A stretch of DNA of 64,000 nucleotides. Source: Spirodela intermedia. Lineage: Eukaryota; Streptophyta; Magnoliopsida; Alismatales; Araceae. The position numbers and the translations under genes are program-made. The notes beneath the pieces are model-generated. The model was not told the DNA's origin. It was given only the letters and a program-made list of their open reading frames with translations, and made no database searches. Positions 10,397 through 19,962 of the stretch are shown in pieces. How positions within the stretch are numbered: position 1 is the stretch's first letter; each line of letters opens with the position of its first letter. The stretch spans positions 808,501-872,500 of the forward strand of contig LR746275.1 of NCBI GenBank assembly GCA_902729315.2. Reading direction: 5' to 3'.

Positions 10397-12025
10397 TGAA
10401 TGAGAGCCTTACAAAACAAGATAGAAATGAGGAAAGATTCTTTTCAAAATGGAAATATTATTTTTGAGAAAATTTTGTTAATTTCCATTTTGTTTTGGCT
10501 GAAAGTATGTCACGGTATATATATGAAGTATATGAATTTATGCTAAATCTGAAAAATAATATCATGAAACTTACCTTGGGATACAAATATATTTTGATGG
10601 CCATAGATCATCTTATATGATCTAAGAGTTGTCTAGCTGAAGACATTAAATTCAGCACTGTATGAGAGGCAACCCATGGTTTTTATTTCATTCTGTTTGA
10701 TTTTTTTTTAAGCTCTGTTTTTCTTAGAATTTCGCAGTACTTGTTTCTGTATTTGTTTTTTTTCGAAGAAGTGCAGGAGGAGGTGTGTAAGATGAAGTGG
10801 AAAATTAAAAACGAGGTTGAGGTGATGTCTTTCTGAGCTTCATCATTTATGAAAATATTTTTAATGCTTAACTTAGCAGATATGCATGCTTCACTTGAAA
10901 ATTATATTTTCTGCATATTCTGTTTCGAGTTTTCTGTGTCATTGAGGACAATGTCATTTTTAAGTTGGGGGGTGAAGTATTCATTATTAATTTATGCTGT
11001 AGGACGATTAAGAACATGTGTTTGCATTTTATTCAACTTAGAACAGCAACTAAAAAAAATAAAAATAAAAATAAAATTCGGAAAAATTGCAACATCTATT
11101 TTCTGGTTTTCTGTCAGAAACAACAGACTGTCAAAAACAGCAGACAAAAAAGCAGCCCGAAATTTGAAATTCTAGAAGACCCTTTTCTCACATTTCAATC
11201 CCCTAGACATATATTACTGAAATTCGAAATTACAGCTATAAAGAAGATAGTTTTGATTTATTTTTGACAAATTTATTGCTGCTAAAATAGAACTGAAAAC
11301 AGAAAACAGAACTATCAGAACTATCTAATTTACAAATTCCTTACATCATATTGCATGCATGAAAAATTAAATCAATTAGATTGATTGATACCAAAAGATA
11401 CTAGGAAGATTATTATTGAGTCAAAAGAATGATATAGTAGCATGAAATGTTGGAATACTCCTTGGATACATGATAGATAACATGGATTTGATTTTACAGA
11501 TTTTCACTTCATGATCTTGATGGATAGTATTTACTTGATGTTAAAATTTGATTGATCATTGAGTTTAATAGAGATTTTTGCTCCTAGATCTATAGGACTT
11601 GTGAGGAGAAATCACTTATTTCGAAAAAAAAGAGGGAGCAATGTGAAAAATCTAGAAACAAAGAGTACACATAGAGGGTATGAGACATCATTCTCATTGT
11701 CGAAAATCGTGTATAGAAAAACACTTGCTGCAAAATAAGTGGATAAAGTGAAAGCCCTGAAAATGAAGAGTACACATGAAGGGTGTGAGACATCATTCTT
11801 ATTGTCGAAATTTGTCTACATGAAAAGCTACTTATCCACTATATATATATAAAAAAAGAAGGAAGAAATATAGTGCAAACTTCAAAAATCAAGTCATGGA
11901 AGAAGGGAAATGTAGGATCAATATTATTATTGGATGATTATTAATAATTAGAACATCTTGTAAATATATCTATGAGTGAAGAAGTGATAAAGATGTGAAT
12001 AGAAGAAGTAAAGTCTAGATTGTTA
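10397..12025 (+). other. Frame-shifted ORF end and 3' tail of element C
   Basis: The first 220 bp encode the remainder of the acidic ORF in another frame. From about 10640 the sequence matches the tail of element A. It includes the AAGTTGGGGGGTG-like tract at 10961-10973 and the duplicated GAGTACACAT block near 11664 and 11767. The normal polypurine tract before the 3' LTR is missing. Confidence 0.8.
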
Positions 12026-12995
12026 CTAAAATTTATGAACGATTTGCAATAAAAGGATCGCGAATCCATTGAGTAAATCATCTTTGATTGATCGACGAAC
12101 AAGCCGTCGTCAGGAAGAGGATGATCTGCTGGGAGATGAGCCACCATCTCCTAAGAGTGTACCAGATGCGATGAAGAGCCTCCTCTTGCTGTGCGGACCT
12201 AAGGATGAAGCTCCCTGACATGTGCACCACTTCTATTCAACTCCTCTCCGTTGGGTGACAGTTGTTGGAGAGCCACAAAGTTGTTGTTTTTCCGCTCCGC
12301 CGAGTAACAGCCGCCGGAGACGACTCGACGACCCATTTCATTAATCTCTAGACTTCACGAGAAGATCTAGATATTGCCCACATTGTCTTTGTCCAAGGAG
12401 AGCCTTCGAGGTCATAGACACTACACGACGATCCTCCCAAATGCTCAAGATTTCGGTACATTACCGATGCATCACCGTCACGACGCTAGAACTCTATTTT
12501 CCTACTTTCAATTTACTTTACACTTCATTTAGTGATAATTTTTGTGTTTTTAATTTACCAAAATATACTTTGTTCTATTACGATTCTTCTTGCTTTTACA
12601 GATCTTAATTTGATTAATTAAATCATCTGTAATTGCTTACGTAAGAATCATCAGGTGGAATTCTATTTTTGCCTGATTCGCATTCGTCGGGTGCTGACAT
12701 CATCTTGATGTTCGCACCCTTATTTTCTTTTTTTATGAATTTTAAATATATTTCCTTTTCAATTCTTAATATAAAATTCATAGAAAATCGTATTCTTTGA
12801 GGAAAATTCTGAGTAATTACTAGATATTATATTACATCTTTGTGATCAACCTAGAAAATTATTGCTATTTTTAGAAGTTTTATTAAATTATTAATAATAT
12901 ATTTATTCATAAATACTTCTAAATATCTAAAAATTTGTATTTTCTAGTTTTATAGATTTTATATTTGTGTGATTTAATATACAATGACTGAGTCA
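12026..12995 (+). repeat. 3' LTR remnant of element C (5' part deleted)
   Basis: The tail breaks off at GATTGTTA and continues with CTAAAATTTATGAACG, which is the interior of the R1 LTR. The LTR then runs to GACTGAGTCA at 12995, lacking the last CGTCA. It is the product of a deletion that joined tail to LTR. Confidence 0.85.
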
Positions 12996-13389
12996 ACCAA
13001 AGCTACTTAACTACCTCAAAAGTGTAGCTATGGGGGACTAAGAAGTGGCAACAGGGCAAATAGATGAAACTAAACACAAGAATAAGAAGGAAGGATAATT
13101 CAAGAGAAGGAACAACTAGAGAATGACAAGGAACATAACTTATCAGCCCCAACTAGAGAATGACTTGGATCACAGAATTAGAAGAGAAGCAAATAAAATC
13201 CCCATGAGAGGTCCCCACCTTGGAGACCATGGTAGCTAGCCCCTAGTCCCTTAACTAATTCAGATGAAAGTTTATCTTCCTTAATGCTTTGTAGTCTTGC
13301 TAACTCATAAACTATTATTGTTAATCTTGGAGATAGAAAGCATAGGAAGGAGGTGTTAGGTCCCCAATAGTTGGGGAGTACCCAAAGTC
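12996..13389 (+). other. Non-R1 sequence, no feature recognised
   Basis: It is unique within the window and purine-rich. No long open frame, RNA gene or terminal repeat is seen. Confidence 0.4.
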
Positions 13390-13714
13390 ATGAGAAGCAA
13401 TCATGAGGAGATCATGGAGGTCGACTTGGGGTCCAAGGAGGAAGTAGGAGAGAAGGGGGAAAGTTTAGGCAAGAAAGTCCAAACAAACTGGTGTGAGGGT
13501 GAGTCTTTAAATACCTCTTGGAATAGAGAGGAAATAGTAAGGAATGGGATAAGTGGACCTAAATTGTCATATGCAGCAATTACCTACAGTCAACACTTAA
13601 GACCTCAATTTGTGGACTTAACGTCATAGAAGATGCCCTGTGTCCAAGACGGAGTCCAAACCATAGAGTTTTCGAGGGAGGTAAACCAGTTGGCTGCCCA
13701 ATTTAGGGAGGCAA
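13390..13714 (+). pseudogene. Possible L1-type ORF1 fragment, cut by element B
   Basis: A 79-codon frame (13390-13629) ends in TAG, but the same frame continues with a sequence including CVQDGVQTIEFSREVNQL up to the start of element B at 13715. The pattern, with SYAA... then P-F-V-D-L and a block of the type 'DG-x-TI-x-F', recalls the N-terminal (DUF4283-like) part of plant L1 ORF1 proteins. It is short and weak, so a chance frame or another gene fragment is possible. Its 3' continuation is not seen after element B. Confidence 0.3.
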
Positions 13715-13926
13715 TGATAAGTCTTCATTATCATGAGTTAATAATTAGTAAATAATATAGTTTTAGCCTTAACTCATGATAAATAGACTTATATTTGTGT
13801 TAAAGCATGAAAAGTGGTTTTCAGTTGATTAACGTGAATTTTTGGGTAATTATATGATTTTATACGATTTTTACAGTCTTAGTTTTGAGATAAACGAAGA
13901 ACAAGAAATAAAAATAAAAATATTGC

Positions 13927-14177
13927 AAAATGGGGAGACCCGCCGGCCAGCCGGGCCCGCAAGCGGGTCGGAAGCGCAGTCGGGGAGTAGCCGCGAGCAG
14001 GGGCTCGAGCGGCTTGCTTGGATCGATAGGGGCACGTGTGCGCCACTCCCCTTCCACGTCACCGGTGGTCAGCCGGCTGTGGGGCAAGGAGTGGTCGTAC
14101 ACGCGAGAGGATTTTGCCCACAAAGCTAACTTTACTATATATTCGCCCAAATAATTCGCGCACAACCGATGTGGGAC
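13927..14177 (-). promoter_or_regulatory. Antisense USE/TATA cassette, B 5' LTR
   Basis: The minus strand carries GTCCCACATCG (14167-14177), a 24-bp spacer, ATATATAG, and 22 bp to the start region, which here reads ATCCTCTC instead of GTCCCTTC. The GC-rich body and a T4 run (13927-13930) follow. Spacing is identical to the copy at 7078. Confidence 0.55.
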
Positions 14178-14703
14178 TAAACCCGCGTCACACCTTGTTC
14201 AGGGGCGGGCGACCGCCGCGGGTTCGAATCCTCCCAGAGTCAAAATTCATATATCTTTAACTGATTATCGCGACTTTCCTGCAGATCGCCAGTGAAGGAT
14301 TAAGCAACCGGAATCGCTGGATCATCGGCGAAAATCTCGTCAACGCGATTCGCGGAGCATTGCTACTAAAATTTCTGAACGATTCGCGATAAAAGGATCG
14401 CAATCCATCGAGTAAATCATCTCCGATTGATCGACGAACAAGCCGCCGTCGGGAAGAGGACGATCCGCCGGGAGACCAGTCGCCACCTCCTGAGAGCGTA
14501 CCAGATGCGATGAAGAGCCTCCTCTTGCTGCGCGGACCTGAGGATGAAGCTCCCTAACACGCGCCTCACCTCCATCCAGCCCCTCTCCGTCGGGTGACAG
14601 CCGCCGGAGAGCTGCAAAGTCGCTGTTTTTCCGCTCCGCCGGGTGACAGCCGCCGGAGACGATTCGACGACCCACTTCATTGGTCTCTAGACTTCGCGAG
14701 AAG

Positions 14704-15135
14704 ATCTAGAGATTGCCCACGTCATCTTTGTCCAAGGAGAGCCTTCGAGGCCGTGGACACTGCACGACGACCCTCCCGAACGCTCAGGATTCCGGTGCAT
14801 CACCGACGCGTCGCCGTCGCGACGCCGGAACTCTGTTTTCTTACTTTATCTAGAGATTGCCCACGTCGTCTTTGTCTGAGGAGAGCCTTCGAGGCCGTGG
14901 ACACTGCACGACGACCCTCCCGAACGCTCAGGATTCCGGTGCATCGCCGACGCGTCGCCGTCGCGACGCCGGAACTCTGTTTTCCTGCTTTATCTAGAGA
15001 TTGCCCACGTCGTCTTTGTCCAAGGAGAGCCTTCGAGGCTGTGGACACTGCACGACGATCCTCCCGAACGCTCAGGATTCCGGTGCATCGCTGACGCATC
15101 GCCGTCGCGACGCCGGAACTCTGTTTTCCTGCTTT
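14704..15135 (+). repeat. Three tandem 144-bp units in B 5' LTR
   Basis: Units start at 14704, 14848 and 14992 with ATCTAGAGATTGCCCACG and end CTGTTTTC...CTTT. They are GC- and CpG-rich. Because 144 is a multiple of three, a frame stays open through the array (48 residues per unit) without being evidence of a protein. Confidence 0.95.
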
Positions 15136-15262
15136 CAATTTAATTTACGCTTCATTTAGTGATACTTTGTTGATTTTTATTTACCAAACTATACTTCGTT
15201 CAACTACGATTCTTCCGGCTTTTACAGATCTTAATTTGATTAATTGAGTCGTCTGTAATCGC

Positions 15263-15337
15263 CTACGTAAGAATCGCCGGGCGGAACTGTGTTTCCGCCT
15301 GATTCGCTCGCCGGGCGCTGACGTCATCCTGACGTCC
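15263..15337 (+). promoter_or_regulatory. ACGT-rich box of R1 LTR (bZIP-type motifs)
   Basis: CTACGTAAG (15263-15271; CTTACGTAAG in other copies) is followed about 50 bp later by TGACGTCA (15319-15326) and a second TGACG starting 11 bp after the first. Paired TGACG motifs about one helical turn apart are the layout of plant as-1 elements bound by TGA-type bZIP factors. A regulatory role is inferred. Confidence 0.4.
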
Positions 15338-15631
15338 GCACCCTTATTTCCTTTTTTTCGTGAATTTTAAATATATTTCCTTTTTATTTCCTAGTATAAA
15401 ATTCGTAAGAAAATCGTACTCATTGAGAAAAATTCTGAATAGTTACCAGATATTATATTACATCCCTGTGATCGACCTGGAAAATTACCGCTATTTTTGG
15501 AATTTTTATTGAATTATAATTGATATATTTATTTTGAAATACTTCTAAATATCCGAAAATTCGTATTTTCTAGTTTTATAAATTTTATATTTGCGTGATT
15601 TAATATACAACGACTGAGTCACGTCAAATTT

Positions 15632-15649
15632 TGGCGCCGTTGCCGGGGA
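15632..15649 (+). other. Primer-binding site of element B
   Basis: TGGCGCCGTTGCCGGGGA lies five bases after the LTR end, the Athila-type PBS without changes. Confidence 0.9.
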
Positions 15650-15833
15650 TGTATTGCATAATATTTAGTATTTTTCTGTTTTTCTCTTAGAGTACACAAA
15701 AAAAAAAAACTTTACTCTTGTTTTATTTTCTTTTTGCCGATTTTTATTAGAAAAAGGGAACGAAAAGAAGCACGGGAAGGACTGGAGCATCCTGAAGGAG
15801 GGTAACAGTTACTAACTTTTTCCCTCGAATTTA

Positions 15834-16638
15834 TTGATTTTTATGCATGGTAGAAGATCCTTGCATCCAAGGCTAGAAAATCCTTTTATTATTTCATTCA
15901 AAAATAAAAATCCGAAAGAAAAATTAATTTTGATGGATCCTGAAGGAAGTACAGGTCAAACTGAGAACAATCCTATGGCCATGAAAAATCATTATATCCC
16001 TGATTCATTTCAAAGAGCATCTAATATTAGAGTCCCATTAGCACCCACTATTAAATTCGAAATAAATCTAGGAATTTTTCAAATGCTCCCTAATTTTCAT
16101 GGATTGCCTTTAGAGGAACCTCATCAGCACTTAGAAAAATTTCATATGGTCTGTGATTTAGTTAATCTCCCTCAAGTTACATCGGAAATTATTAAGATGA
16201 AATTATTCCCTCATACACTTAGGGACAAAGCTAGTCTTTGGCTATCCACATTAGATAGAGAATTAACTAGCTGGAAAGATATAGAACAGGCCTTTCTTCG
16301 AAAATTTTATCCCTTAGGAAAAACTCAAAATATGAGAAAACATATATGGAGTTTTTCTCAAAGACCAGGAGAAACTTTGCATGAGACATGAGAAAAATTC
16401 AAAGATTTACTTAGAAAGTGTCCTCATCATGCTATACCCAAGTGGCAACTCAATAGAATTTTTTATGATGGATTATTAGAACAACATAGAAATATGGTCG
16501 ATTCTATATGTGGAGGAGCTTTTATGGAGAAAACTCCTGATGAGATTTACAGTCTTTATGAGAATTTAAGTGAAAATTCTAGAGATCAAGCCTCTTTTGA
16601 ATTATATGACAAGAAAATGAAAAAGAGAAATTTATGAA
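15834..16638 (+). pseudogene. gag: gag N-terminal part of element B, stop and frameshift
   Basis: It starts with MIFMHGRRSL and is collinear with the element A capsid domain (FPHTLRDKASLWLS, WKDIEQAFLRKF). A TGA at 16389-16391 replaces the Trp codon of the HETW motif. After it the frame continues through the KWQLNRIFYDGL region to about 16610, where a small insertion near GACAAGAAAATGAAAAAG shifts the frame. The downstream ORF opens at 16639 in the new frame. Both lesions are absent at these positions in copies A and C, so they arose in this copy. Confidence 0.9.
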
Positions 16639-18351
16639 TTGCATCATGATGATAATTCTAAACTTAGAAATGAGGTTAATCAGATTAATCAAAGATTAGA
16701 AAAAATTGATTTACTTATTGATAATATTAGAAAGCCTTTTAACCCTCAACTTAATTCGAATAGTACATGTCCTATGTATGGTGAAAATGATTATTCTGAA
16801 CTTCAATGTTATAATTTAGATCAATCATTTCACCCTATGCGAGAACAAGTGCAAGTAGCTCACGGTTTTAATAGAAATAGGGAAAATTTTTCAAATTCTT
16901 ATAATCCTAATTGGAGGAATAATTTTTCATGGAGAGACCCAAATAATATTCAAAATCCAGAAGCACTTAGACCCAATTCAAACTCTGAATTTCGTCCAAA
17001 ACAAGAAAATAGATTTCAGAAAAATCAGCCCTCTCAAACCCAACCTGATGCTATGGAAATGATGCAGCAAATGAGCCAAATGATGCAACAAACTATGAAT
17101 CAAATGATGCAACAAATGATGCAGCACCAGAAACAAATTATAGAGGCTCTTGAGAATAAGAGAGAAGAGGGACAGCTACCTAGTCAGCCCATAGAAAATT
17201 CAGAAAACTGTCCAACAGTAAGATTTCAGCAAGAAGAGTCTAGCTGGATAAATTTAGAAAAAAACCCACGAAATGAAAATGTTAGGACAGTGAATATATT
17301 GAGTGAGAATATTTTACCTGAACCTTATTTCCAATTATTAGAAGAAATTGATGATCCATTAGAAGTAAATGAGAATATTAAGGCCAAAAATGTAGTAGCA
17401 GAAAATTTGAATAAAATCAGTTATTGCTCACAATTGATGAATGAATATAGTGAGGATGATGAGGAGAAAGAACCCTTAGATGAAGAAACAGCGACTGATC
17501 ATAGAAAAATCATCCAAATTTCAGTAGAAGGGAGTAAGGACAGAAATGAAGAAAAATATATTTCAGGGGAGGAAAAATCAATTGATTTGGGAGATGTAGG
17601 AGACGAAATTAATGAATCTAATCATAATTTTGCAGCCATTGATGTTGATTGTGAGGATGATGATGTATATCATATACCAAAATTAAAAGATAGCTCTTGG
17701 GAAGATGAAGAATTTGATGAGTTGAGAAACGAAAAGCTAGAAAAAGAATTGATTCAACTAATGGGAACAAGCGAAAATAATAGATGTGAATATAGAGATA
17801 ATTTTGGAGGAGAAAATTTGAATTTTACTGAATTCATTAGATCTGAGATTAAAGAAGACAATCCTTCCATCCTTCAAAACCCACAGCCCATTAGAATTAT
17901 TTCTAAGCTTGAAATATTTCACTCCTCACAAATTGAACAAATATGTATGGAAGATAAAATGGAGCAGGGGAAGATTATGCAGATAAAAGAAGACATTAAG
18001 AAATGGGTGAGTGGAAGAATTAGAGATACCAATTTAGATGAAAAAATTTTAGATTGGGCAAGAGCTAATCTGAAAATTATATGGCCTGATCACATTTTAT
18101 GGTTTATTAATAGAAAGTATTTATTAATGAATGAAAGCCTAACAAAACAAGATAGAAATAAGGAAAGATTCTTTTCAAAATGGAGATATTATTTTTGGGA
18201 AAAAATTGTTAATTTCCATTTTGTTTTGGCTGAAAGTATGTCAAGGTATATATATGAAGTATATGAATTTATGCTAAATCTGAAAAAGAATATCATAAAA
18301 CTTACCTTGGGATACAAATATATTTTGATGGCCATAGATCATCTTATATGA
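16639..18351 (+). CDS. gag C terminus fused to unrecognised acidic protein (non-autonomous element B)
   Basis: This is a 570-codon open frame. Residues 1-130 are the gag linker with the degenerate knuckle (CPMYGENDYSELQCYN). Residues about 137-165 are the Met/Gln-rich tract, and homology to element A gag continues to about residue 235 (NENVRTVNIL...LLEE). From there to residue 570 the sequence has no counterpart in element A. First comes a strongly acidic stretch (SEDDEEKEPLDEE, VDCEDDDVYHIP, WEDEEFDELRNEKLEKEL), then a more basic, aromatic C terminus (IIWPDHIL, NRKYLLMNESLTKQDRNKERFFSKW, YEVYEFMLNLKKNI). It ends at TGA 18349-18351. The ORF is in translational reach only as part of gag, since upstream lesions separate it. 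Copies in C, P and U show it is a stable component of this lineage. The function is unknown; it could be a structural, nucleocapsid-like or captured host segment. Confidence 0.75.
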   Translation: MHHDDNSKLRNEVNQINQRLEKIDLLIDNIRKPFNPQLNSNSTCPMYGENDYSELQCYNLDQSFHPMREQVQVAHGFNRNRENFSNSYNPNWRNNFSWRDPNNIQNPEALRPNSNSEFRPKQENRFQKNQPSQTQPDAMEMMQQMSQMMQQTMNQMMQQMMQHQKQIIEALENKREEGQLPSQPIENSENCPTVRFQQEESSWINLEKNPRNENVRTVNILSENILPEPYFQLLEEIDDPLEVNENIKAKNVVAENLNKISYCSQLMNEYSEDDEEKEPLDEETATDHRKIIQISVEGSKDRNEEKYISGEEKSIDLGDVGDEINESNHNFAAIDVDCEDDDVYHIPKLKDSSWEDEEFDELRNEKLEKELIQLMGTSENNRCEYRDNFGGENLNFTEFIRSEIKEDNPSILQNPQPIRIISKLEIFHSSQIEQICMEDKMEQGKIMQIKEDIKKWVSGRIRDTNLDEKILDWARANLKIIWPDHILWFINRKYLLMNESLTKQDRNKERFFSKWRYYFWEKIVNFHFVLAESMSRYIYEVYEFMLNLKKNIIKLTLGYKYILMAIDHLI

Positions 18352-19948
18352 TATAAGAGCTGTGCAGCTGGAGACATTAAATTCAGCGCTGCATGAGAGG
18401 CAACCCATGGTTTTTATTTCATTCTGTTTGATTTTTTTTTAAGCTCTATTTTTCTTAGAATTTCTCAGTACTTGTTTCTGTATTTGTTTTTCTGTTGAAA
18501 AAGTGCAGGAGGAGTGTAAGATGAAGTGGAAAATTAAAAACGAGGTTGAGGTGATGTCTTTCTGAGCTTCATCATTTATGAAAATATTTTTAATGCTTAA
18601 CTTTGCAGATATGCATGCTTCACTTGAAAATTATATTTTCTGCATATTCTATTTCGAGTTTTCTGTGTCATTGAGGACAATGTCATTTTTAAGTTGGGGG
18701 GTGAAGTATTCATTATTAATTTATGCTGTAGGACGATTAAGAACATGTGTTTGCAGTTTATTCAACTTAGAACAGCAACTAAAAAAATAAAAATAAAATA
18801 AAATTCGGAAAAATTGCAACATCTATTTTCTGGTTTTCTGTCAGAAACAACAGACTGTCAAAAACAGCAGACAAAAAACAGCCCGAAATTTAAAATTCTA
18901 GAAGACCCTTTTCTCACATTTCAATCCCTTAGACATATATTACTGAAATTCGAAATTACAGCTATAAAGAAGATAGTTTTGATTTATTTTTGACAAATTT
19001 ATTGCTGCTAAAAATAGAACTGAAAATAGAAAACAGAACTGTCAGAACTATCTAATTTACAAATCTCTTACATCATATTGCATGAATGAAAAATTAAATC
19101 AATTAGATTGATTGATACCAAAAGATACTAGGAAGATTATTATTGAGTCAAAAGAATGATTTAGTAGCATGAAATGTTAGAATACTCCTTGGATACATGA
19201 TAGATAACATGGATTTGATTTTACAGATTTTCACTTCATGATCTTGATGGATAATATTTACTTGATGTGAAAATTTGATTGATCATTTGAGTTTAATGGA
19301 GATTTTTGCACCCTAATCTATAGGACTTGTGAGGAGAAATCACTTATTTCAAAAAAAAAAAAAACAGAGAGCAATGTGAAAAATCTAAAAACGAAGAGTA
19401 CACATGGAGGGTGTGAGACATCATTCTCATTGTCGAAAATCGTGCATAGAAAAACACTTGCTGAAAAATAAGTGGATAAAGTGAAAGCCCTGAAAATGAA
19501 GAGTACACATGGAGGGTGTGAGACATCATTCTTATTGTCGAAATTTGTCTACAGGAAAAGCTACTTATCCACTATATATATAAAAAAAAAAAAAAAAAAG
19601 AAGGAAGAAATATAGTGCAAACTTCAAAAATCAAGTCATAGAAAAAGGGAAATGTAAGATCAATATTATTCTTAGATGAGTATTGATAATTGGAACATCT
19701 TGTAAATACATCTATGAGTGAAGAAGTGATAAAGATGTGAATAGAAGAAGTGAAGTCTAGATTGTTATTCCAAGGAGTGTTTAAACATTTAAGTGCTTGA
19801 CATCATTATTAAATACTTGATATAAGAATCCAAAGTGTTTAAAGGTGCATCATTTCTAATTGTATTTCTTTTCTGTATTGAAATATGATGTTTGAGATTT
19901 GTAAATTTTTATTTTCGTAATTCCATTGCTAAGGGACTAGCAATGATT
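18352..19948 (+). other. 3' tail of element B
   Basis: Homology to the autonomous tail resumes at about 18367 (CAGCTGGAGACATTAAATTC). The tail contains a first G-rich tract at 18692-18703, an imperfect 105-bp duplication (19396-19605) and A-rich runs near 19586. No open frame of note is present. Confidence 0.85.
19396..19605 (+). repeat. Two 105-bp imperfect tandem units in R1 tail
   Basis: Both begin GAGTACACATGGAGGGTGTG (19396 and 19501) and share GACATCATTCT.ATTGTCGAAA. The pair recurs in the tails of C, V and G, always just upstream of the polypurine tract. Confidence 0.8.
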
Positions 19949-19962
19949 TAAGTTGGGGGGTG
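19949..19962 (+). other. Polypurine tract of element B
   Basis: AAGTTGGGGGGTG lies directly before TGATAAGTC of the 3' LTR, the expected position for plus-strand priming. Confidence 0.88.

Larger units (their letters stand above)
7539..12995 (+). mobile_element. Element C: non-autonomous R1 element (gag plus unrecognised ORF), damaged
   Basis: It has a 5' LTR remnant (7539-7905, the rest displaced by element A), a mutated PBS, gag with stops, the acidic extra ORF, the 3' tail, and then an abrupt switch at about 12026 into the interior of an R1 LTR. Protease, RT and integrase are absent. The missing polypurine tract and LTR 5' part indicate a deletion. Confidence 0.88.
13715..15626 (+). repeat. 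5' LTR of element B (R1, 1912 bp, three 144-bp units)
   Basis: It runs from TGATAAGTCTTC to GTCACGTCA and is followed by AATTT and the PBS. It is longer than the 1624-bp LTR of element A by exactly two 144-bp units. It contains the antisense USE/TATA cassette, a B-box-like GGTTCGAATCC at 14220-14230, a good 3' splice-site-like CTTTCCTGCAG near 14273-14283, and the TGACG pair at 15319-15337. Confidence 0.95.

Noticed and set aside
13715-13719. Target-site duplication for element B
   Set aside because: The 5-mers GGCAA and AGACT do not match, so no duplication is claimed.
14594-15094. 166-codon open frame over the 144-bp units (and similar frames at 20835, 47034 and on opposite strands)
   Set aside because: The frame is open because the GC-rich unit length is a multiple of three. 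It runs into AT-rich LTR sequence, several strands are open at once, and it is absent from one-unit LTRs.
18578-18790. Small frames in R1 tails (for example MKIFLMLNFADMHASLENY...)
   Set aside because: They are short and broken in some copies, with no start context or conserved end; they lie in the non-coding tail.
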